From NCBI GenBank assembly GCA_937874515.1, contig CALNBV010000128.1, forward strand, positions 1 through 17,555: a stretch of 17,555 nucleotides of DNA, in the 5' to 3' direction. The notes beneath the pieces are model-generated. The model searched no databases, was not told where the DNA came from, and saw nothing but the letters and a program-made list of their open reading frames with translations. The DNA comes from an uncultured Paenibacillaceae bacterium (GTDB lineage: Bacteria > Bacillota > Bacilli > Aneurinibacillales > Aneurinibacillaceae). Made by a program: the position numbers and the translations under genes. Of the stretch, positions 1 to 5,723 are shown piece by piece. The first letter of the stretch is position 1. Each line of letters starts with the position of its first letter.

Positions 1-58
1 AGAGTAGCCTCTACCTATACTGGTGATCATCTTTTTTTTCAAATATTATCACTTGTCA

Positions 59-74
59 TGTGACTTGCGTCACA
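59..74. promoter_or_regulatory. FNR/CRP-type inverted repeat operator
   Basis: The sequence TGTGACTTGCGTCACA is a perfect inverted repeat of the form TGTGA-N6-TCACA, the consensus shape of sites bound by the Crp/Fnr family, including the B. subtilis oxygen sensor Fnr. What it controls is unclear. The nearest downstream TATAGA-like -10 (104-109) is a little farther than the spacing expected for Fnr activation, and the nearest coding sequence on the right is the orphan RHS tip at 305. It may equally serve a gene to the left of the window. The match is seen directly; the regulator is inferred. Confidence 0.45.
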
Positions 75-146
75 AAAAACGGTGAAGAGACATAAGTTTT
101 AGCTATAGAAACCGCAGATGAAACATAAGAATGAAAGAGTAAATCA

Positions 147-180
147 TAGGTCAATGGATATAAAAATCTGTTGGCCTATT
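147..180 (+). terminator. weak hairpin, possible terminator
   Basis: TAGGTCAA (147-154) can pair with TTGGCCTA (171-178) with one G-U type mismatch. The loop is about 16 bases and is followed by a T-rich but interrupted run. It could end a transcript entering from the left or from the Fnr-type site. The stem is short, so support is modest. The rest of 1-304 shows no convincing gene on either strand. Confidence 0.25.
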
Positions 181-227
181 TCTTCTTTTGTAAAAGGAAA
201 CCCTTAATTTATTTATCTTTTTTCGTA

Positions 228-264
228 AATTTTGAATTGAGGTGACCGTAAGGTCCTTTATTTG
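228..264 (+). repeat. left copy of cassette-flanking repeat with degraded terminator
   Basis: TTTTGAATTgAGGtGACCGTAAGGTCCtTT and the following bases match the segment after the immunity gene (about 1542-1581) with a few substitutions and one inserted T. The core GACC-GTAA-GGTC hairpin survives, but the extra T and an interrupted T-run weaken it as a terminator. Its position just before the RHS tip mirrors the right copy just before the second RHS remnant. This suggests that an earlier toxin-immunity unit once ended here. Confidence 0.6.
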
Positions 265-304
265 GATATAAGAAAGTTAGATTTTTGTAGATTATGGTTT
301 AGTC

Positions 305-1159
305 ATGATAAACCTGAATGGGGAAGAATATTTCTACATCCGAAACATCCAGGGGGATATTATCGGATTAATCGATGAAACAGGTGGGGAAGTGGTTTCC
401 TACACCTATGACACCTGGGGTAAGGTGATCTCCATTTCTGGAACCCTGGCCAGCACTGTTGGGGAGAAGAATCCCTATTTATACAGAGGCTATCGTTATG
501 ATAGTGAGACAGGATTGTATTACCTGCAGGCTAGGTATTATAACCCGGAGTGGGGACGGTTCTTGAATGGGGATAATTTTGGTGGAGATACAGGAAGTTT
601 ATTATCCCATAACGTCTTTGCGTACTGCATGAATAACCCGGTAAACTTAAGTGATCCTAGTGGACATTTTATTCAGTTTATTGTTGCTGCAGTAGTAATT
701 GCGTTCACGGTATACGATATCTATATTTCCTATACCAATATTTATAATGCTTATCAAGAAGGTGGCACAAGTGCTGCTGCTAAACAAGGTGCGATAGAGG
801 CTTTGGACCTCCCGTTCAAAAAAATTAAAACGCCTATTAGTATGGCGAAAAAGGCAGGGAAAGGTCTTTCCGATGCTGTATCTAAGACTATAAGTAATTT
901 AAGTAAAAAATCTATAATAAAAAAATCACGGTTTCCAACTACTGGAAAAATAAGATATGTTCCACCTGATAATTGGTCACCTTCTCAGTCGTTGCCAAAA
1001 AGAGACAATGGATATATAGATAAATTTGGCAATATATGGGTTAAAGGTCCTTCAAGAACTCCTGGACAACAATTTGAATGGGATGTACAACTTTCAAAAA
1101 CAGGGAGAAGACAATTAGGACATTTAAGTAGGGATGGATCTCATTTAATGTTTCTTTAG
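305..1159 (+). CDS. orphan RHS C-terminal toxin tip, frameshifted near its end
   Basis: This is the C-terminal end of an RHS polymorphic toxin. Residues 1-120 are the RHS-associated core, with YDSETGLYYLQARYYNPEWGRF around 65-86, ending at the DPSG boundary (117-120). A hydrophobic stretch (about 121-145) follows, then a toxin domain with RDNGYIDKFGN and FEWDVQ (257-262). The domain resembles Bacillales polymorphic toxins of the Ntox24 kind; I am not sure of the family number. The thousand-plus residue RHS shell is absent. The frame is open only from 281, and no ribosome binding site precedes the ATG. The ORF ends at residue 284 with MFL, but the -1 frame from 1147 reads NVSLDGKITHK and stops at 1180-1182. 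That is the expected end of the domain, so one base appears to have been lost. It is probably a silent cassette or pseudogene. Confidence 0.8.
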   Translation: MINLNGEEYFYIRNIQGDIIGLIDETGGEVVSYTYDTWGKVISISGTLASTVGEKNPYLYRGYRYDSETGLYYLQARYYNPEWGRFLNGDNFGGDTGSLLSHNVFAYCMNNPVNLSDPSGHFIQFIVAAVVIAFTVYDIYISYTNIYNAYQEGGTSAAAKQGAIEALDLPFKKIKTPISMAKKAGKGLSDAVSKTISNLSKKSIIKKSRFPTTGKIRYVPPDNWSPSQSLPKRDNGYIDKFGNIWVKGPSRTPGQQFEWDVQLSKTGRRQLGHLSRDGSHLMFL

Positions 1160-1180
1160 ATGGAAAAATTACACACAAAT

Positions 1181-1187
1181 AAAGGAG
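1181..1187 (+). promoter_or_regulatory. ribosome binding site that fixes the immunity gene start
   Basis: AAAGGAG lies five bases before the ATG at 1193. Its first two bases are also the last two bases of the TAA (1180-1182) that would end the unshifted toxin frame. The overlap couples immunity translation to the full-length toxin frame and argues for the start at 1193 over the in-frame ATG at 1160. Confidence 0.8.
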
Positions 1188-1192
1188 ATTTT

Positions 1193-1519
1193 ATGTTTAT
1201 TAGGATATATTTAAATACTGACAACCAACAGGATGCATTGAATATTTTAGAGAATGTATTAAATCAACTTGATGTAGAGATTCAAAATAAAGAGATAGTA
1301 AAAGTAGAGCCGTATTGGAAGATGGAAGAAGTATATATTATTGAAGTATCATTTTTAGTTAATAAGTTAACTGAAGAAGGTTTTGAAAAATTCTTAGAAA
1401 AAATCTCTGATAAATGGACATATTTTGATCACCCAATTAATGAGGTTTTAGCATCAGAAACCACAGATGGTTGTACTTTTTTGTTTCCTGGAGTTAAATT
1501 AATAAATATACATTTATAG
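1193..1519 (+). CDS. probable immunity protein for the adjacent RHS toxin
   Basis: This 108-residue acidic, soluble protein has no signal peptide or membrane segment. It begins MFIRIYLNTDNQQ and has an alternating helix/strand composition. I do not recognise its family. The immunity role is inferred from position: immediately downstream of an RHS toxin tip, same strand, tight spacing, very AT-rich codons, followed by a terminator. The start at 1193 is chosen because of the AAAGGAG at 1181-1187. The in-frame ATG at 1160 lies inside the ancestral toxin coding sequence and has no ribosome binding site. The gene is intact although its toxin is broken, as expected if it still protects against sibling toxins. 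Confidence 0.65.
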   Translation: MFIRIYLNTDNQQDALNILENVLNQLDVEIQNKEIVKVEPYWKMEEVYIIEVSFLVNKLTEEGFEKFLEKISDKWTYFDHPINEVLASETTDGCTFLFPGVKLINIHL

Positions 1520-1541
1520 TTTTTTGTTATTCATTGATTAA

Positions 1542-1581
1542 TTTTTGAATTTAGGGACCGTAAGGTCCCTTTTTTGTATAT
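1542..1581 (+). repeat. right copy of cassette-flanking repeat
   Basis: This segment shares TTTTGAATT-AGG-GACCGTAAGGTCC-TTT and the following TATA stretch with the left copy at about 228-264. The two copies bracket the toxin-immunity pair, each followed by RHS-derived sequence. This is a natural substrate for recombination between tandem C-terminal cassettes. Confidence 0.6.
1553..1576 (+). terminator. rho-independent terminator after immunity gene
   Basis: AGGGACC (1553-1559), loop GTAA, GGTCCCT (1564-1570) form a perfect 7-bp stem followed by a T-run. It ends the toxin-immunity unit and lies within the right copy of the flanking repeat. Confidence 0.85.
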
Positions 1582-1632
1582 GGAACAGTTAAAATTTAAT
1601 ATTACCCATATTCTTAGTGATTAGTCACTTAT

Positions 1633-1800
1633 GAGACAGATGGGATTGACCGTATTTATTACACCTATGACGGGGACGATCAACTAGTTAGCATGAACCT
1701 GAATGAGGAAGATTTCTCCATGCAGATAATTTTGGCGGAGTTTATCTCATAACTTCTTTGTTTATAGCATGAATAACTTTGTAAATTTCAAAATTTTGAA
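1633..1800 (+). pseudogene. decayed second RHS C-terminal tip
   Basis: From 1633 the frame reads TDGIDRIYYTYDGDDQLVSMNL, typical RHS repeat sequence. ATGAACCTGAATG-GGAAGA then matches the start of the intact tip near 308-330. The sequence jumps directly to GATAATTTTGG-GGAGTTTATC-CATAAC, which matches 572-614 of the intact tip. About 240 bases between are missing, and a small deletion lies inside the second block. A further frame change gives SHNFFVYSMNNFVNF, equivalent to SHNVFAYCMNNPVNL. The first frame stops at 1750-1752. No toxin domain follows. This is a relic of another cassette, not an expressed gene. Confidence 0.75.
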
Positions 1801-1807
1801 AAGCTAA

Positions 1808-1966
1808 TATAAAATCGATAAAGTGGGTATCTATTACCATCATTGTACCGCCTCATTTCTAGAAGAGAAAATTGATATTATTGACAGAATCAGTTGCAAA
1901 TTAACAAAAGTTGATCTGGAGTTTATGATGAAAATCAAGCCAGATCTGATTGTGTTTTTTGAATAA
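1808..1966 (+). pseudogene. possible fragment of an ABC-transporter substrate-binding protein
   Basis: A frame open from 1808 to the stop at 1964-1966 has no plausible start codon or ribosome binding site. It ends with KVDLEFMMKIKPDLIVFFE. The phrase 'LE..MKIKPDLIV' resembles the conserved 'leaLkPDLIi' element of iron-siderophore and cobalamin binding proteins (FecB/BtuF fold). The rest is not recognisable. If correct, it is a short relic from which the protein body has been lost. The match is short and could be chance. Confidence 0.25.
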
Positions 1967-1993
1967 ATAACGTATTAATTAAAATCTCCCCAT

Positions 1994-2034
1994 AAAAAAT
2001 CTTGATGGTTTAAGAAAAACTATCAAGATTTTTT
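1994..2034. terminator. strong hairpin, likely bidirectional terminator
   Basis: AAAAAATCTTGAT (1994-2006) is perfectly complementary to ATCAAGATTTTTT (2022-2034), with a 15-base loop. The A- and T-rich ends allow function on both strands. It marks the boundary between the decayed accessory region and the next gene. Confidence 0.75.
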
Positions 2035-2075
2035 ACTGTATAAGCATAGGTATATATAAAGGAAGGAGGGGAAAA

Positions 2076-2519
2076 ATGTTTTTTCGGCACTTGCTGTATT
2101 TCGTAATTGGTTATGTTTCCCTTCAATATGCCGGGCATTTAATGCCGGATATTTTGTTTTATCATAAATTAACAGGTGGAGGGTATTATTCCGTTGCCCA
2201 GAGTTTAAATGATTTTTTTATGCTTCTGATCTATCGCCCCATCCCCGTTTTTCTTTCTCTCTTCTTTTACTTATTAGGGGTTATGTTTATTCGGTATGTC
2301 ATTCTTAAACGGGTGTTGGTGTGGAGAAATCAAGCCAAAGGGTATTTTTCATTTTTTATTCAACTGCTTTTCATATGTCTGGGGGGATCCATTCTCTGGC
2401 TCCACTATGGGGATCCCATTGCCCGTATTATCATCATTCTCGTAGCCTGCTTTGAACTATACCGATTCATCGTTTATTTGACAGTACGAGGAAAGAATTA
2501 CAATTCATATGGAATATGA
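2076..2519 (+). CDS. small integral membrane protein of unknown function
   Basis: This 147-residue protein has about four hydrophobic segments (roughly 4-20, 52-80, 88-110, 113-136) separated by short basic turns such as LKRVLVWRNQAKG. That pattern suggests a four-helix inner-membrane protein. I do not recognise the family and see no catalytic motif. The start is well supported by AAGGAAGGAGGGG just upstream of the ATG. The gene lies 46 bases before the alarmone synthetase gene on the same strand with no terminator between, so the two may be cotranscribed. Confidence 0.7.
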   Translation: MFFRHLLYFVIGYVSLQYAGHLMPDILFYHKLTGGGYYSVAQSLNDFFMLLIYRPIPVFLSLFFYLLGVMFIRYVILKRVLVWRNQAKGYFSFFIQLLFICLGGSILWLHYGDPIARIIIILVACFELYRFIVYLTVRGKNYNSYGI

Positions 2520-2565
2520 TAAAATTGTTAAGAAAGGCGGTTGTTAGAAAGGGGAAGTCGGTTTC

Positions 2566-3363
2566 GTGGAGGAAATCAATTGGGAAGAATTATTTATACC
2601 TTACGAGCAAGCGCTAGATGAGTTGAAAGTAAAATTTAAAAATATCCGTAAGGAATTAAAGAAAAGAAATGAATATTCACCGATAGAATTCGTAACTGGA
2701 CGAATCAAGAAAATCTCAAGTATTTTAGATAAAGCCAATAAATTGAATATCCCTTTTAATCGCCTTGATGAAATGGAGGATATTACAGGAATTCGGATCA
2801 TGTGCCAGTTTGTTGAAGATATCTATAAGGTTGTTGAGTTGATTGAACAACGGGATGGCAAAGATATGAAGATTCTGTATGTGAAAGACTACATTAATAA
2901 TCAGAAAACTAGCGGGTATCGCAGTTATCACATAATTATCCGATATCCTGTACAAACCTCTCAGGGTGAAAAGGAGATTTTAGCAGAAATCCAAATACGG
3001 ACCCTTGCCATGAATTTCTGGGCAACCATTGAGCATTCCCTAAGTTATAAGTACGATCGAAACATCCCTGATGATATTAAAGAGCGATTACGAAAGGCAG
3101 CAGAGGCAGCGTACCTTCTTGATACGGAGATGTCCGAAATACGGGATGAAATCCGCGATGCCCAGCAATTGTTTGAATATAAATCCAACATTGTGTCGCG
3201 AATTCTAGAGGGAATAGAATGGCTGTATCGAAGGGGTTATGTGGTTGAGTCTGTCCAATTTCAAAACCAATTTCGCAGTTTAACTTCCCGTGGGGATGTA
3301 TTGGAATTAGGTAAATTATACGGGAGAATCAGGGTTCAATTAGAAAAATTAAAAACACCCTAA
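2566..3363 (+). CDS. relQ: small alarmone synthetase, RelQ/YjbM type (GTP pyrophosphokinase)
   Basis: It transfers pyrophosphate from ATP to GTP or GDP to make (p)ppGpp, the stringent-response signal, in the cytoplasm. The synthetase domain covers about residues 20-200. It shows EFVTGRIKK (41-49), EDITGIRIMCQFVEDIY (71-87) with catalytic D72, the G-loop region KDYINNQKTSGYRSYH (107-122) and EIQIRTLAMNFWATIEHSL (141-159) with catalytic E141. There is no HD hydrolase, TGS or ACT domain, so it is a stand-alone synthetase. The start is GTG with an upstream GAAAGGGGA. B. subtilis YjbM has about 211 residues; this protein has 265, because a helical tail of about 60 residues follows the usual end. 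The tail's role is unknown. Family assignment is firm; the RelQ-versus-RelP choice rests on motif similarity. Confidence 0.92.
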   Translation: MEEINWEELFIPYEQALDELKVKFKNIRKELKKRNEYSPIEFVTGRIKKISSILDKANKLNIPFNRLDEMEDITGIRIMCQFVEDIYKVVELIEQRDGKDMKILYVKDYINNQKTSGYRSYHIIIRYPVQTSQGEKEILAEIQIRTLAMNFWATIEHSLSYKYDRNIPDDIKERLRKAAEAAYLLDTEMSEIRDEIRDAQQLFEYKSNIVSRILEGIEWLYRRGYVVESVQFQNQFRSLTSRGDVLELGKLYGRIRVQLEKLKTP

Positions 3364-3365
3364 TC

Positions 3366-3394
3366 TTGTCCGTGTATCCCTAACATGTTATATT
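3366..3394 (+). promoter_or_regulatory. sigma-A type promoter upstream of mecB
   Basis: TTGTCC (3366-3371), a 17-base spacer and TATATT (3389-3394), with TG one base before the -10 (extended -10). TTGTCCG recurs at 3406-3412, just beyond the predicted transcription start, which might be a regulatory repeat. The promoter lies in the 115-base gap before mecB. Confidence 0.6.
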
Positions 3395-3478
3395 AAACAA
3401 AAAAGTTGTCCGCCTGAACAAAAAAATGTCATGAACATATTCTAATAGTACCACTGGATTACGGAGGGAGGGGTCGCA

Positions 3479-4075
3479 TTGCGAGTTGAACGTCTAAGTC
3501 AAGATAAAATTAGGATATTTTTAACATTCGACGACCTGCTCGAAAGAGGAATAGAAAAAGACGATATGTGGCGTGACATCCCTAAAGTACATGATCTATT
3601 CAATGATATGATGGACCAGGCACATGAGGAAGTAGGGTTTACGGTCAATGGACCTGTTGCCGTAGAAGTCTATTCATTGCCTGCTCAGGGTATGGTTGTC
3701 ATTGTAACCCGTGGTAGAACAGATGCCAGCAACAACTCTGAGGACATGGACTTTGATGATATATACGAGATGCAGGTAACTTTAGAAGAAAGTGATGATA
3801 TGATATTCTTCTTCCGGGAATTCGAGTTTCTCATCCAGGCTGCACATAGTGTTGAAAATCTTGTTGAAGATGGGGGCAAGGCCTATCTTTATCAGGGAAG
3901 GTATTACTTAGTATTAGAAAATGATGAAATGGAACAAGAGAAGTACGATCGACTAATTGCTATCTTGTCCGAATATGGAGAAGCGTCTACCACAACAAAA
4001 CATGTGCTGGCTGAATATGGGAAAGTCATAGTAGAGCAAGATGCTGTTGAAACCCTTTGTCGGTATTTTAAATAA
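3479..4075 (+). CDS. mecB: adaptor protein MecB (YpbH), MecA family
   Basis: MecA-family adaptors deliver substrates to the ClpC unfoldase of the ClpCP protease and help activate ClpC. The N-terminal substrate-recognition part opens MRVERLSQDKIRIFLTFDDL and contains VAVEVYSLPAQGMVVIVTRG (about 61-80). These are closer to B. subtilis YpbH than to MecA. An acidic linker (about 84-100) follows, then a C-terminal ClpC-binding domain (about 103-198) with KAYLYQGRYYLVLE. Length 198 is close to the family norm. The start is TTG, supported by ACGGAGGGAGGGG just upstream; no ATG fits. Position before ypdA matches ypbH synteny. Whether this genome also encodes mecA cannot be seen here. Confidence 0.9.
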   Translation: MRVERLSQDKIRIFLTFDDLLERGIEKDDMWRDIPKVHDLFNDMMDQAHEEVGFTVNGPVAVEVYSLPAQGMVVIVTRGRTDASNNSEDMDFDDIYEMQVTLEESDDMIFFFREFEFLIQAAHSVENLVEDGGKAYLYQGRYYLVLENDEMEQEKYDRLIAILSEYGEASTTTKHVLAEYGKVIVEQDAVETLCRYFK

Positions 4076-4087
4076 GTAAGAGTAGAG

Positions 4088-4116
4088 AAAAACACGCGGA
4101 AATTTGCGTGTTTTTT
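4088..4116 (+). terminator. rho-independent terminator after mecB
   Basis: AAAAACACGC (4088-4097) pairs with GCGTGTTTTT (4106-4115) around an 8-base loop and runs into T residues. It separates mecB from the next gene. Confidence 0.85.
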
Positions 4117-4144
4117 GTGCCTTTTATAACTTACAACATACAAT
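4115..4144 (+). promoter_or_regulatory. possible sigma-A promoter for the Toprim/DnaB-like gene
   Basis: TTGTGC (4115-4120), an 18-base spacer and TACAAT (4139-4144). It overlaps the end of the mecB terminator and would start transcription about 30 bases before the gene. Plausible because the preceding terminator requires a new promoter. Confidence 0.4.
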
Positions 4145-4179
4145 AGTAATTAAGAAAAAAATCAGGGGGAGGGGAATAG

Positions 4180-5667
4180 ATGAAACAAGAAGACCCTGAT
4201 TTTCTTGAAAGTCTGGTCAAGTTTTTTGAAGATCAGATGACATTGGAAACTGCAAATTTTCTTAAAAAGAAAGGCGTTTTATATGAAACCATAGAGAAGT
4301 TCCGCATTGGTTTTGGGGAACCTCTTATAGGTTTTAATGGAAACCGGGGAAAATTAAATGGTTTTTTTAATCATCACCTCATTTTTCCGGTGATGGAAAA
4401 GGATAAAATCGTTAATCTTCTTGGTATGACGATGCACGAAACCCGCTGGAAATTTAAAAATTTAAATCCCAAGAAGGAAGTATTTTATAACCTGGACGCC
4501 CTGGATGAAGAAGAAGTGATTTTATGCCGGGATGTATTGGATGTCCTTGTATTATCCCAGGTGGGATTCCCTGCAGTATGTGTTCCTGAACCCTTGGGAA
4601 ATCTGGAGAATCTAAAAAGTCAATTGCAAGATAAACGGATTTTTATCTGTTTTGGCAATGATGATGCAGGCCGTAAGGAAATGGAATGGGCGAAAGAACA
4701 AGTTTTGGAAGTTAGCACAGAGGTGTTTTTACTCTCCTTGCCCGAAGGATGTAAATCGATTTGCAATTTCTTTCTAGAACATAAGGATGCCTATGAACGA
4801 TTTGTGGAACTAGTGCAAAAAGCAGTGGATGATACCTTAAAGATACCTATTGCACCTGATGCGGAAAGTATTGATCATTTTCTAGAGGAATATTCCCTTC
4901 GTTTCCATAAAGAGACGAAAGGAATCAAAACAGGGTTTGGGGGTCTGGATCGATTATTGTTGGGAGGTTTGCGAACAGGGTTATATTTAATTCACGGTTA
5001 TGTTTCCAGTGGCAAGACTATGTTTATGCGGCAAATGGCAGACCAAATTGCTGAACAAAATATTCCGGTGGTTTTTGTTTCCTGGGATATGACCACATTT
5101 GAACTGTGGGCCCGTTCTATGGCACGTATTCTAGGCGTATCACCAAGAGAAATCCTCGCCGGGAAGACTTCTTTAGACAAAGTGAAGGAAGCTAGTTCCC
5201 AGTATCGCAGCATTGCCGAGTATTTATTTACCTTCGAAGCTACGATTGAAACGTCCATTGACGATGTGGAAAATTATATCCTGGAAATCACCGGAACCTT
5301 AGGCAAACCACCTGTGATATTCATTGACCATTTCCATCGCATTCCCATTTTAGATCGGGATGGCAAACCCTTGCCCAATAATTTAGCTCTAGTGGCTTAT
5401 ATCCTTCATCAATGGTCAAGAAATTGGGATGTTCCCATTATCATCTCTAGCCCTAGGGAGTCGGGTGTGAAGGCCTCGGATTTAACCCCGGTATTAGAAG
5501 CCTCTATTGATGTCATTCTTTCTTTTGACCCCGATGATCCAGGCATGGATCCAGCGAAAGAAAGAATTCGCCTCACCTTAAACAAAAACCGCAATGGAGC
5601 CTCCGGTTATGTTCACCTCCTTTTTGAAAAAGAAAAAGCAATCTTCCTTCCCTGTTCATTTCCTTAA
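4180..5667 (+). CDS. primase-helicase-like protein: DnaG-type core, degenerate Toprim, DnaB-type RecA motor
   Basis: This 495-residue protein lacks a zinc-binding domain. Residues 18-45 resemble the start of the DnaG catalytic core (ETANFLKKKGVLYETIEKFRIGFG), followed by FFNHHLIFPV. The Toprim fold is recognisable, but its metal-binding acids are altered: the usual EG motif reads CRD (116-118), and the DxDxAG motif reads GNDDAG (159-164), so one Asp survives. The C-terminal half is a DnaB-family motor: KGIKTGFGGLDRLLLGG, Walker A GYVSSGKT (273-280), FVSWDM, Walker B VIFIDHFHR (379-387), PIIISSPRES, and KNRNG (469-473) corresponding to the DnaB arginine-finger region. The order resembles Twinkle and phage T7 gp4. 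A DNA unwinding or remodelling role is inferred; priming is unlikely. No phage genes surround it. It lies between mecB and ypdA, where B. subtilis has gudB. Confidence 0.8.
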   Translation: MKQEDPDFLESLVKFFEDQMTLETANFLKKKGVLYETIEKFRIGFGEPLIGFNGNRGKLNGFFNHHLIFPVMEKDKIVNLLGMTMHETRWKFKNLNPKKEVFYNLDALDEEEVILCRDVLDVLVLSQVGFPAVCVPEPLGNLENLKSQLQDKRIFICFGNDDAGRKEMEWAKEQVLEVSTEVFLLSLPEGCKSICNFFLEHKDAYERFVELVQKAVDDTLKIPIAPDAESIDHFLEEYSLRFHKETKGIKTGFGGLDRLLLGGLRTGLYLIHGYVSSGKTMFMRQMADQIAEQNIPVVFVSWDMTTFELWARSMARILGVSPREILAGKTSLDKVKEASSQYRSIAEYLFTFEATIETSIDDVENYILEITGTLGKPPVIFIDHFHRIPILDRDGKPLPNNLALVAYILHQWSRNWDVPIIISSPRESGVKASDLTPVLEASIDVILSFDPDDPGMDPAKERIRLTLNKNRNGASGYVHLLFEKEKAIFLPCSFP

Positions 5668-5682
5668 TTTTTCTGTTATGAT
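5653..5682 (+). promoter_or_regulatory. possible extended -10 promoter for ypdA
   Basis: TATGAT (5677-5682) is preceded by TGT, giving an extended -10. TGTTCA (5653-5658), 18 bases upstream, is a poor -35. It overlaps the end of the preceding gene. Modest support. Confidence 0.35.
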
Positions 5683-5723
5683 TAATATTAAATGTTGCAA
5701 TTGAAAAGGTAGGAGAGGTAATT

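Noticed and set aside
118..207. Short 29-codon ORF starting MKHKNERVNH
   Set aside because: It has no ribosome binding site, overlaps the weak hairpin and resembles no family I know.
1139..1160. Programmed -1 ribosomal frameshift at the end of the toxin
   Set aside because: No slippery X-XXY-YYZ heptamer lies in the correct frame and no downstream stem is evident; a simple one-base deletion explains the sequence better.
1160..1192. Upstream ATG extension of the immunity gene
   Set aside because: It lies in the ancestral toxin coding end and has no ribosome binding site, while 1193 has an ideal one.
4180..5667. Phage or plasmid origin of the primase-helicase-like gene
   Set aside because: No integrase, phage structural or plasmid genes, attachment repeats or composition break surround it in this window.
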